The notes under the pieces were generated by a model. It made no database searches. It saw only the letters and a list, made by a program, of their open reading frames with translations, and was not told the origin of the DNA. From assembly GCA_049289035.1 (NCBI GenBank), contig JBAQIV010000044.1:1-18531 (forward strand): a stretch of 18,531 nucleotides of DNA, in the 5' to 3' direction. Shown here piece after piece: positions 7,054 through 13,804 of this stretch (positions within the stretch are counted from its first letter, which is position 1; the number at the start of each line of letters is the position of its first letter). This DNA comes from JAPUDQ01 sp049289035 (GTDB taxonomy: Bacteria > Patescibacteriota > Saccharimonadia > Saccharimonadales > Saccharimonadaceae). The position numbers were made by a program, and so were the translations under genes.

Positions 7054-7062
7054 TGTGGGCAA
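7039..7062 (+). promoter_or_regulatory. Operator-like inverted repeat over the -10 box
   Basis: TTGCCC (7039-7044) and GGGCAA (7057-7062) form a perfect 6+6 inverted repeat with a 12-base spacer that contains the -10 hexamer. A protein bound here would block transcription of the transporter gene, so a metal- or nutrient-responsive repressor site is plausible. Confidence 0.4.
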
Positions 7063-7065
7063 TAT

Positions 7066-8475
7066 ATGAAAACTAAAAAGATAACCCTCCCGACAAAGCC
7101 CCTGCCAAGTGCGCCGCCGCTGCGCAAAATGATCGGACCAAGTTTTATACTTCTTGGTCTCGGGCTTGGCAGCGGCGAAGTGATTATGTGGCCATACCTT
7201 GCGGCACACTATGGCATGGGAATTATATGGGGTGCGGTCATTGGTTTGACGTTTCAGTTCGTTATGAATATGGAGATTGAACGCTACGCTTTAGCCCGGG
7301 GCGAAAGCGTCTTTATGGGATTTCGGCGGCTGTTTCGTGGGGCGCCACTTTGGTTTGTGGCATCGACATTTGTACCGTGGATGTGGCCCGGTATCGCCGC
7401 CGCATCTGCAGTGTTGATAGGGCACATCCTGGGCATTACGTCGACTTCATATATCGCCATGGGGCTCCTTGTCGTAATGGGACTTATCTTGTCGCTTGGC
7501 CCTGTGCTCTATAAGACTGTCGAAAGTCTACAGAAAATACTTATTATGGTCGGAGTGCCGTCGATATTTATTATCAGCATTCTTCTCGCGGGACCAGCCG
7601 ACTGGGGTGCTGTAGCCAGCGGAATAGTCGGCAAAGGCGACGGGTTTTGGTTTTTACCAGCTGGTATATCCGTTACGGCATTTTTGGGAGCACTCGCCTA
7701 TGCAGGCGCCGGTGGCAACCTCAACCTCGCGCAGTCATTTTATGTCAAAGAAAAAGGCTTCGGCATGGGTAAATATGCCGGTCGGATCACCAGCTTGTTG
7801 ACCGGCAAAGCCGAGGATATCTCGCTCACCGGCACGCAGTTTGCCATCACCCCCTCATCGCGCCGCGAATTTGCGCGCTGGTGGCGACGCATCAACATAG
7901 AGCATTTTCTGGTGTTTTGGCTCACTGGCTCAGTTACTATTGTCTTGCTGAGCTTGCTGGCTTACACGACCGTGTTTCACGGCGGTACAAGTGACGCCAC
8001 GATAAATTTTGTCATAGCAGAAGGTATGGCAATTGGCGAACGCCTCTTGCCGGCTGCTGGTATGTTTTTCATGATTGTGGCAGCTTCAACATTATTTGGT
8101 ACCCAGCTCACAGTATTTGACGCCACAAGCCGGATTATCTCCGAAAATATTGTCATCGGTACGCCACGACTTACTAAAGCGCGGCAGATTCCGACGATCT
8201 ACTACATAGTGCTTTGGTTGCAGATTGTCGCTGGCATCGTCATACTCAGCTTTGGCTTTCAGCAACCATTGCAGCTACTAACGCTCGCGGCCACGCTCAA
8301 TGCATTTGCTATGTTTGTCCATTGTGGTCTCACGCTATATCTCAACAAAAAGACATTGCCGCACGCCATTGCACCTGGTCGCTTGCGTACGCTCGCTATG
8401 GTAATTGCCTGTGTGTTCTATGGTGGATTTAGCCTATACGTTATAGTGACCGAGCTGCAAAAGATACTGCACTGA
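7066..8475 (+). CDS. Nramp-related metal/solute transporter (non-canonical clade)
   Basis: The 469-residue protein has about eleven membrane helices and the overall LeuT-fold layout of Nramp proteins: TM1 GPSFILLGLGLGSGEVIMWPY and TM6-region GALAYAGAGGNLNLAQ followed by FYVKEKGFGMGKY. Canonical Nramp (MntH) proteins carry a DPGN motif in TM1 and MPH in TM6 that bind Mn or Fe. Here TM1 has GSGE and TM6 has GAGGNLN instead, as in the Nramp-related branch widely annotated only as Nramp family. Metal transport, and of which ion, is therefore uncertain. ATG 7066 is chosen over an in-frame TTG at 7039, which lies upstream of the -10 box. It stops at TGA 8473-8475, which overlaps the first copy of a 36-bp repeat. 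Confidence 0.8.
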   Translation: MKTKKITLPTKPLPSAPPLRKMIGPSFILLGLGLGSGEVIMWPYLAAHYGMGIIWGAVIGLTFQFVMNMEIERYALARGESVFMGFRRLFRGAPLWFVASTFVPWMWPGIAAASAVLIGHILGITSTSYIAMGLLVVMGLILSLGPVLYKTVESLQKILIMVGVPSIFIISILLAGPADWGAVASGIVGKGDGFWFLPAGISVTAFLGALAYAGAGGNLNLAQSFYVKEKGFGMGKYAGRITSLLTGKAEDISLTGTQFAITPSSRREFARWWRRINIEHFLVFWLTGSVTIVLLSLLAYTTVFHGGTSDATINFVIAEGMAIGERLLPAAGMFFMIVAASTLFGTQLTVFDATSRIISENIVIGTPRLTKARQIPTIYYIVLWLQIVAGIVILSFGFQQPLQLLTLAATLNAFAMFVHCGLTLYLNKKTLPHAIAPGRLRTLAMVIACVFYGGFSLYVIVTELQKILH

Positions 8476-8509
8476 GCAAGCTCTCGCTTCCTTTGCTCGC
8501 TACGCCGAA
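8474..8509 (+). repeat. 36-bp direct repeat, copy 1
   Basis: Identical over 36 bases to 8578-8613. It begins GAGCAAGCTCTCGCTTCC and overlaps the last two bases of the Nramp stop codon. Within it GAGCAA can pair with TTTGCTC, so each copy can fold. Confidence 0.85.
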
Positions 8510-8577
8510 GATGAACAGATTAGCTATGGCTCCCAGACATCGCTCGCAGGCTCGCTCCTCCGTTCACAAAGGGTCGA

Positions 8578-8613
8578 GAGCAAGCTCTCGCTTCCTTTGC
8601 TCGCTACGCCGAA
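8578..8613 (+). repeat. 36-bp direct repeat, copy 2
   Basis: Perfect second copy of 8474-8509, 68 bases further on. Two copies only, with no further spaced copies, so it is not a CRISPR array; a duplicated intergenic palindromic element fits better. Confidence 0.85.
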
Positions 8614-8726
8614 CTGCTTTTGCTTCGCAAGGGAGTCAACTCTTGCAAACTGGTTTTGCAAAGACGTTGCGACGGGGTCGCGGAACGTGACCACAAGGCT
8701 CCTTGTGTCTCAGCAGAAAACCTCAT
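8614..8726. repeat. Cluster of short palindromes downstream of the repeats
   Basis: A run of back-to-back inverted repeats: TTGC-TTC-GCAA near 8620; TTGCAAA with TTTGCAA around 8643-8661; GCGAC-ggg-GTCGC near 8669-8681; and CACAAGG-ct-CCTTGTG (8692-8707). No coding frame here looks real. The density suggests REP-like intergenic elements or a folded RNA tail of the Nramp transcript. Confidence 0.5.
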
Positions 8727-8752
8727 AAAAACGACCAACACAGGGCTGGTCG
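8727..8752 (-). terminator. Intrinsic terminator of tRNA-Phe
   Basis: On the minus strand CGACCA (8752-8747) and TGGTCG (8737-8732) form a 6-bp stem followed by TTTTT (8731-8727), starting eight bases after the tRNA CCA end. Confidence 0.6.
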
Positions 8753-8759
8753 ACTTTAT

Positions 8760-8835
8760 TGGTGGCTCCTCCCAGACTTGAACTGGGGACACAAGGCTCT
8801 TCAGGCCTCTGCTCTACCAACTGAGCTAAAGAGCC
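8760..8835 (-). tRNA. tRNA-Phe (GAA)
   Basis: A full 76-base cloverleaf can be folded by hand. The acceptor stem GGCTCTT pairs with AGGAGCC (one G-U). The D arm starts with GCTCAGTTGGTAGAGC. The anticodon stem GAGGC/GCCTT encloses loop CTGAAGA, so the anticodon is GAA, reading UUC/UUU for phenylalanine. The T arm is CCCAG-TTCAAGT-CTGGG. The discriminator is A and the 3' CCA is encoded in the DNA. It has its own promoter (8856-8864) and terminator (8727-8752), so it is a single-tRNA unit. Confidence 0.97.
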
Positions 8836-8855
8836 ACAAACTCTTCAACATAGAA

Positions 8856-8864
8856 ATTATACCA
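8856..8864 (-). promoter_or_regulatory. Extended -10 promoter of tRNA-Phe
   Basis: Minus-strand TGGTATAAT, a perfect extended -10 with consensus TATAAT (8861-8856), 20 bases before the mature tRNA 5' end at 8835. The -35 region is weak. Confidence 0.6.
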
Positions 8865-8897
8865 CACTTCTACTCTGTTATATGATAGGCTAAATAT

Positions 8898-9356
8898 ATG
8901 CGTAAATTTGTTATAGCTATTTTGTTTGTAACAATCCTTTCTGGTGGGTATTGGTATCTATCTCGCCAATCAGCACACGATACCGCCATGCCAATTGTTA
9001 CGGCAACGATCAGCGATACAACATTTCGCCTCCATGCACCACAAACATCTGAGCAAAATCAAACGGGTCTTGCCGCATTTCGAACACTTGCTGCTGACGA
9101 AGGTATGGTATTTCGTACGCTCGAACCTGGGTTGCAGCGGTTTTGGATGAAAGATATGGCGTACGACATCGATATACTATGGGTAAACAAAGAAAATCGG
9201 ATCATACATATTGTCTACTCAGCAGCACGCGATAGCTACCCCAAGACGTATTCTAACCCTCCAGGCACAGAATCGACGTATGTCATTGAGCTCCCCGCTG
9301 GCACTTGCGACAAGCATGGCATAGCACCTGGCGCGATTGTAACTATAAAAAGTTAG
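8898..9356 (+). CDS. DUF192 family membrane-anchored protein
   Basis: The 152-residue protein has an N-terminal hydrophobic helix (about 4-20) serving as signal anchor, then an extracytoplasmic DUF192 (COG1430) domain. Domain signatures are GMVF (69-72), FWMKDM (82-87), IDILWVNKENRIIHI (91-105) and YVIELPAG (128-135) followed by HGIAPGA. The family is widespread as small secreted or periplasmic beta-rich proteins; its biochemical role is not established. A TATGAT box (8881-8886) lies 11 bases before ATG 8898 and no Shine-Dalgarno sequence is seen. Its stop codon TAG overlaps the TAA of the convergent slipin gene in the tetranucleotide TTAG. Confidence 0.88.
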   Translation: MRKFVIAILFVTILSGGYWYLSRQSAHDTAMPIVTATISDTTFRLHAPQTSEQNQTGLAAFRTLAADEGMVFRTLEPGLQRFWMKDMAYDIDILWVNKENRIIHIVYSAARDSYPKTYSNPPGTESTYVIELPAGTCDKHGIAPGAIVTIKS

Positions 9357-10096
9357 CGCAGTATTTCTTTGAGGTTGGTGAGTTCACTTGGTAGCACAAC
9401 GAGCGTTTTCTGACTTGGCTCAACAGCGATCTTTTCAAGTGTCTGTAGTGTACGGATGTTAATACCGCCGGGGATTTTGCTCAGCATAGCGGCTGCGTCG
9501 GCGACAGCTTGGGCAGCAGCTTTTTCACCTTCTGCGGTAATTATAACGGCCCGACGTTCACGCTCCGCCTCGGCTTGTTTAGCCATAGCACGTTTCATAT
9601 CTTGTGGTAGCTCAATGTTTTGCACTTTGACGTTCTCGACATCAATCCCCCATTTATCAGTCTCGCTATCGACAATTTGCTTGATCTGCTCAGAGATCGC
9701 TTCGCGCTTACTCAATAGGTCATCCATATCGACATTGCCCGTCACGTCACGCAGCGCAGCCTGAGCGAACTGGCTGGTAGCGTAGATGTAATTGGTCGTC
9801 TCGAGCACGGCTTTTGGCGCATCGATTACCCGAAAATACACCACTGCATCGACACCCACTGTCACGTTATCTTTTGTAATAACTTCTTGCTTTGGCACGT
9901 CGATCGGCGTGCTACGTACATCAACCTTGGTCATTTGTTGTATGATCGGCACGACGAGCCGCCAACCTGGTTCACGCACCCCACTAAAACGGCCAAATGT
10001 CAGTACGACACCACGCTCGTATTGATTGACGATCCGCAAGCTCATGAGCACCACGACAATCGCGACAAATACGATAAACCCGATTATTCCGTCCAT
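9353..10096 (-). CDS. SPFH/Band 7 domain protein (slipin/stomatin type)
   Basis: The 247-residue protein has an N-terminal membrane helix (about 3-20). The SPFH domain follows directly (NQYERGVVLTFGRF, PGWRLVVPIIQQMTKVDVR, VDAVVYFRVIDAPKAV), and then a helical flotillin-like coiled region rich in Glu/Ala (MAKQAEAERERRAVIITAEGE, stopping before residue 205). The length and order match bacterial slipins, which form oligomeric scaffolds on membrane microdomains. Slipins often pair with an NfeD protease-like partner; no NfeD gene is next to it here. A strong AAGGAGGTG sits six bases upstream of the ATG, one of the few clear ribosome-binding sites in the window. It lies 34 bases downstream of the MurF-like gene on the same strand, and a TATAAA box in the gap may give it its own promoter. 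Confidence 0.9.
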   Translation of the reverse strand: MDGIIGFIVFVAIVVVLMSLRIVNQYERGVVLTFGRFSGVREPGWRLVVPIIQQMTKVDVRSTPIDVPKQEVITKDNVTVGVDAVVYFRVIDAPKAVLETTNYIYATSQFAQAALRDVTGNVDMDDLLSKREAISEQIKQIVDSETDKWGIDVENVKVQNIELPQDMKRAMAKQAEAERERRAVIITAEGEKAAAQAVADAAAMLSKIPGGINIRTLQTLEKIAVEPSQKTLVVLPSELTNLKEILR

Positions 10097-10130
10097 AGCA
10101 CCTCCTTATAGATTTATAGTAGCACTTTTC

Positions 10131-11435
10131 TTAGGCGTCTAACAGGTCACCAAAATGAGCGCGCTTCTTGTGATCCCAAAATGCCGACTGGCGAGTCAGA
10201 TATCGCACGTCGCCTGAGTCAGCGAGCATTTTTTTGGTGGCTTCTTCGAGATAGTAGCCACCAAACGGACCTTTTACAAACACTGCATCGTCCGGCTGCA
10301 ATATGTGGTCACGCATATAGGCGCCAGCTTCTGCTGACGTCTCAAATGTAAATAGATTTTTGTCTTTGACAAAGCCGTGGTCGTTCACGGCGTGCGCCCC
10401 AAAACGCTCAATCGACATACCACCAACCAGCACCAATACATCGAGGTCTTTAAATTCGGCCGCAACCTGCGCATAGCCTTCATCGGCAAATTCACCCAGC
10501 TCGTGCATATTGCCAATGACGCCAATGTGTCGACCAGCGGGCATACGCTTAAGAGTTTGCAGCCCGACGACACCTGCAACCGGACTGAAGTTCGCTGTGT
10601 CATCGATGATAGTGCTGTCATGAACTCCTTTAAACAACCCCATACGCCCCGCAGCCGGTCGTAGCTCGGGCAGTTTACGCATCAAAGCATCACGACTAAT
10701 GCCAAGTTTTTGTGCAACAAGCAGCGACCCGGCAAGCTGACGAATGATCGGTTCTGAAATCAGCTGTAGCTCAACCTCGTCGTAGGTTTGTCCGTCGATC
10801 ACAAAGCTCACAATCGTCCCACTGCGCTTCCACTCCTTGATAGTATAGGTTGCGACTGCACCCTGCGCACCGTAGCTATACCACGTCACCGACAACGTAT
10901 CAGTGTATTTTTTGTCGACGTCATCGACGTTCACTACACCAAATTGTTTCACTGCTGCCACTGACTGAATTTCTTCGCGCCCCACAATGTCGATTGTTTT
11001 TAAAAACTCCATATGTTCGGGCGTTACGGCCGTCAGCATAGCAATATCTGGTCGCCAAAACGCCACCATTTCGCCCATGTCACCCGGGCCGTCTATGCCG
11101 TATTCGAGCACTATGATTTTTGGATGATGCGTGAGTGTATACCATGCCGCCTGCAATAGTTTGACGACCCACGACAACGGTGAACTAACGTCGGGCACTT
11201 TTTGCTGAAAAATTGACAAGTACAGTCCCAAACCTTTATTGTAACTATCGTCCATGTACGACACACTTTTTTCGGTTTCGAGCAGCCGCGCCAGCATGAG
11301 TTTCGACGACGTCTTACCCACGCTGCCAGCCGTTACAATCACGAGCGGCCGATGAATCGTCAGAAACGTTTTGGCCGCAATTTTAAACGCCGCCTCGACA
11401 ATCCGTTTGGAGCGGCTTTCGACTTCGGCGGACAT
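10131..11435 (-). CDS. MurF-like Mur ligase lacking the N-terminal substrate domain
   Basis: MurF adds D-Ala-D-Ala to UDP-MurNAc-tripeptide using ATP, in the cytoplasm. This 434-residue protein has the Mur ligase core: P-loop TAGSVGKTS (35-43), EYGIDGPGDMGEM (111-123), PEHMEF (139-144), AAGRMG (261-266), DDTANFSP (278-285, in place of MurF DD-YNANP) and GNMHELGE (308-315). In MurF the P-loop usually lies near residue 100. Here it is at 35, so the N-terminal UDP-MurNAc-binding domain is absent. The lysine expected before E-I in the central domain (carbamylated in Mur ligases) reads as Arg153 by my alignment. Its start overlaps the ddl stop as TAATG, so it is translationally coupled to the enzyme that makes its D-Ala-D-Ala substrate. 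That supports MurF function; the missing domain argues for caution. Confidence 0.8.
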   Translation of the reverse strand: MSAEVESRSKRIVEAAFKIAAKTFLTIHRPLVIVTAGSVGKTSSKLMLARLLETEKSVSYMDDSYNKGLGLYLSIFQQKVPDVSSPLSWVVKLLQAAWYTLTHHPKIIVLEYGIDGPGDMGEMVAFWRPDIAMLTAVTPEHMEFLKTIDIVGREEIQSVAAVKQFGVVNVDDVDKKYTDTLSVTWYSYGAQGAVATYTIKEWKRSGTIVSFVIDGQTYDEVELQLISEPIIRQLAGSLLVAQKLGISRDALMRKLPELRPAAGRMGLFKGVHDSTIIDDTANFSPVAGVVGLQTLKRMPAGRHIGVIGNMHELGEFADEGYAQVAAEFKDLDVLVLVGGMSIERFGAHAVNDHGFVKDKNLFTFETSAEAGAYMRDHILQPDDAVFVKGPFGGYYLEEATKKMLADSGDVRYLTRQSAFWDHKKRAHFGDLLDA

Positions 11436-12595
11436 TAGATAGCCCCTGCTTTTTTGGCAACCGCCAGCACATCACTGGCATCGAGTATCATCGGCGCTAT
11501 GCGATACGTATGTCGTTCGATCGCGAGTTGCAATAATTTGTCGATCAAATCGGGGTACTCTAGCCCAGTCAAACCCCACAGCTTTGGAAACATGCTAATC
11601 GAGGTAAAGCCTGGCATAGTGTTGATCTCGTTGACATGGAGCTGTCCGTCAGCGCTTATAAAAAAGTCGACTCGGCCAAAGCCTTCGCATTCCAGCACTT
11701 CACAAACGCGCACGGCCGTCTCGCTAATTTCGCCGTAAAGTTCTGGTGTAATATCAGCTGGCGCGATAAGCTTCGATGTCTCCGTACTGTTAATATATTT
11801 GTTGCCGTACGAATAAAAATCGTTTTGCTTGACCGTGATAATCTCACCCACGACTGAGGCTTCATGACTCCCCATATTGCCCATAACTGAGATCTCAACT
11901 TCACGACCAAGTATGCCTGCCTGTACGATAACTTTCACGTCATAATGAAAGGCGTGGTCGAGCGCAGCTTCATATTCTGTTTGATTGGTCACGCGCGTCA
12001 CCCCTACCGACGACCCAGCATTTGACGGTTTCACAAACGCCACATCGCCACCAATTTTTTTCATAACATCTGCAAATGTTGGTATATCATGGCCTTTGCG
12101 CAGCGTCACGAAATTAGCCACACATATGCCTGCGTCACGCATCAGCCGATACGCCACGTCTTTGTCCATACCGACCGACGAACCGAGCACATCGGGCGTC
12201 GTAAATGGCACGTCCATCATGCGCAACAGCCCTTGTAGTGTACCGTCTTCAGCGTAGTTGCCTAGCACGGCGGGAAATATCACGTCGCATTCGATGACGG
12301 GCTTGCCACCATTGTCTATGTCATAAAACTTATTGGAGCACTGTGTTACCGCCAAACGGCCCGATAATGGTTTGCTCGATAGCACCGCCGTGCCAACACT
12401 TTCTGGGTGGTCAACAAAGTTTTCGGGGTCATATTGTCGCCAGATACCGTCTTTGCTAATGCCCACGATATCGACATGGTATTTAGTACGATCAATCGCT
12501 TTAGCGATGTTGTAGGCCGACACAAGCGACACTTCGTGCTCGGTCGAACGAGCGCCAGCTAGTAAGGTCACTCTAGTTTTTTTCGGTGTAGTCAT
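11435..12595 (-). CDS. ddl: D-alanine--D-alanine ligase
   Basis: This ATP-grasp enzyme joins two D-alanines for peptidoglycan. The 386-residue protein keeps the N-terminal TEHEVSL motif with the Ddl catalytic Glu (19), AEDGTLQGLL (115-124), GSSVGMDK (138-145), the ATP-grasp KPSNAGSSVGV (189-199), the omega-loop FYSYGNKY (260-267) whose Tyr points to D-Ala rather than D-Lac specificity, GRVD (307-310) and NEINTMPGF (322-330). The His of the usual HGxxGEDG motif is Leu111 here. About 25 extra residues follow the usual end. ATG 12595 is chosen over an in-frame GTG at 12613, because that GTG overlaps the TATAAT box (12610-12605). The stop TAA overlaps the next start as TAATG. Confidence 0.95.
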   Translation of the reverse strand: MTTPKKTRVTLLAGARSTEHEVSLVSAYNIAKAIDRTKYHVDIVGISKDGIWRQYDPENFVDHPESVGTAVLSSKPLSGRLAVTQCSNKFYDIDNGGKPVIECDVIFPAVLGNYAEDGTLQGLLRMMDVPFTTPDVLGSSVGMDKDVAYRLMRDAGICVANFVTLRKGHDIPTFADVMKKIGGDVAFVKPSNAGSSVGVTRVTNQTEYEAALDHAFHYDVKVIVQAGILGREVEISVMGNMGSHEASVVGEIITVKQNDFYSYGNKYINSTETSKLIAPADITPELYGEISETAVRVCEVLECEGFGRVDFFISADGQLHVNEINTMPGFTSISMFPKLWGLTGLEYPDLIDKLLQLAIERHTYRIAPMILDASDVLAVAKKAGAI

Positions 12596-12604
12596 ATAGC
12601 TTAT

Positions 12605-12636
12605 ATTATACACTGATTTACCCGATGGCTTATACT
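12605..12636. promoter_or_regulatory. Divergent ddl / rarA promoter region
   Basis: On the minus strand TATAAT (12610-12605) ends nine bases before the ddl ATG. On the plus strand TATACT (12631-12636) ends seven bases before the rarA ATG at 12644. Neither gene has a Shine-Dalgarno sequence; both mRNAs would be leaderless or nearly so. The -35 regions are poor. The two genes share only 48 intergenic bases. Confidence 0.55.
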
Positions 12637-12643
12637 AGGGCTC

Positions 12644-13804
12644 ATGGAGACAGTTCCGCTGGCTGAAAAAATGCGTCCGACGACGCTTAACGACGTAGTC
12701 GGGCAAGTGCATATTATTGGCGACGATGGGTTGCTGCGCAAAATTATTGCTACCAAACAGCTGACCAGCCTCATACTATGGGGGCCGCCCGGTACCGGTA
12801 AGACAACCCTATCACGTATACTAGCACGCGAACTTGAAGCCGATTTTGTAGAAATAAGTGCAGTTACTGCGGGCAAAAAAGACGTACTGGCCGTCGTCGA
12901 ACACGCCAAGCAAAACTGGAATCTAAAATTACGAACTATTCTTTTCGTAGACGAAATTCATCGCTTCAACAAAGCCCAACAAGATGCGTTTTTACCCCAT
13001 GTTGAATCTGGCCTCATCACCCTAATTGGTGCCACAACCGAAAACCCGAGTTTTGAAATCATCACTCCACTGCTCAGCCGTAGCCGCGTACTGGTGCTTG
13101 AGCCATTGAGTAAACCAGACGTAATCACTATCTTAAAAACTGCCATCCGAAGTGAAAAAGTAACCAAACGTGTCAGTGCCAAAGCAGTCGATTTACTTGC
13201 CGAATTATCGGGCGGTGACGCTCGGCGAGCACTTGGTAATCTGGAGGTAGCTCTCGCTCTGGCCGACAAAGTTACACCAGAAATTGTCGCAACCGCTGCC
13301 CAGCGCAAGGTTGCGTCTTATGACAAGCTCGGCGATATGCACTACGACGTGATCAGCGCGTTTATTAAGAGTATGCGCGGCGGCGACGTGACGGCCGTCT
13401 TGTACTATTTATCGCGCATGATTGATGCCGGTGAAGACCCCACGTTTATCGCCCGTCGCATGATTGTATTTGCGAGCGAAGACATTGGCCTGGCCGGCAA
13501 TGGCGCACTCAGTCTGGCGGTCGCGACATTTCAAGCCGTCGAACGCGTCGGCCTGCCCGAAGCAAATTATAATTTATACCACTGCGCCACCGCCCTGGCC
13601 CGCTCTCAAAAATCACGTGAGATTACCGACCTCATGCTATCCGCACGCGATCTCGCGCGACGCTACCCTGACGCGCCAGTACCGCTCCATCTCCGCAATG
13701 CCCCAACCAAACTAATGGGTGACTTAGGGTATGGCAAAGGTACCAAATGGAAAGCGGGCTTCAAACATCCTGATGGATTTTTGCCAACCGATGTTAAAGT
13801 TTGA
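12644..13804 (+). CDS. rarA: Replication-associated recombination protein A (RarA/MgsA)
   Basis: This AAA+ ATPase of the clamp-loader group acts at stalled replication forks. The 386-residue protein has Walker A GPPGTGKT (47-54), Walker B LFVDEIHRFNK (100-110), sensor 1 GATTENPSF (129-137), an SRSR arginine-finger segment (145-148) and the sensor 2 motif GGDARRALGNLE near 194-205. The C-terminal MgsA/RarA oligomerisation domain follows (residues about 240-386: ASEDIGLAG, PEANYNLYHCATALA, PVPLHLRNAPTKLM). It ends near KHPDGFLP, shorter than the common 420-450 residues, so the final tail is trimmed. It ends TGA and overlaps the convergent glucosidase gene by 11 bases. Confidence 0.95.
   Translation: METVPLAEKMRPTTLNDVVGQVHIIGDDGLLRKIIATKQLTSLILWGPPGTGKTTLSRILARELEADFVEISAVTAGKKDVLAVVEHAKQNWNLKLRTILFVDEIHRFNKAQQDAFLPHVESGLITLIGATTENPSFEIITPLLSRSRVLVLEPLSKPDVITILKTAIRSEKVTKRVSAKAVDLLAELSGGDARRALGNLEVALALADKVTPEIVATAAQRKVASYDKLGDMHYDVISAFIKSMRGGDVTAVLYYLSRMIDAGEDPTFIARRMIVFASEDIGLAGNGALSLAVATFQAVERVGLPEANYNLYHCATALARSQKSREITDLMLSARDLARRYPDAPVPLHLRNAPTKLMGDLGYGKGTKWKAGFKHPDGFLPTDVKV

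Noticed and set aside
8474..8613. CRISPR array from the 36-bp repeats
   Set aside because: There are only two copies, a single 68-base spacer, and no cas genes. The repeat resembles an intergenic palindrome.
8604..8885. Short ORFs across the tRNA and repeat region
   Set aside because: They overlap the tRNA-Phe gene or the hairpins and have no coding character.
12596..12613. GTG start for ddl six codons upstream
   Set aside because: This GTG sits on the TATAAT box, so it would be outside the transcript.
13802..13804. Recoded UGA (code 25) lineage
   Set aside because: UGA ends rarA and the Nramp-related gene at the expected C-termini and does not appear inside the recognised proteins.
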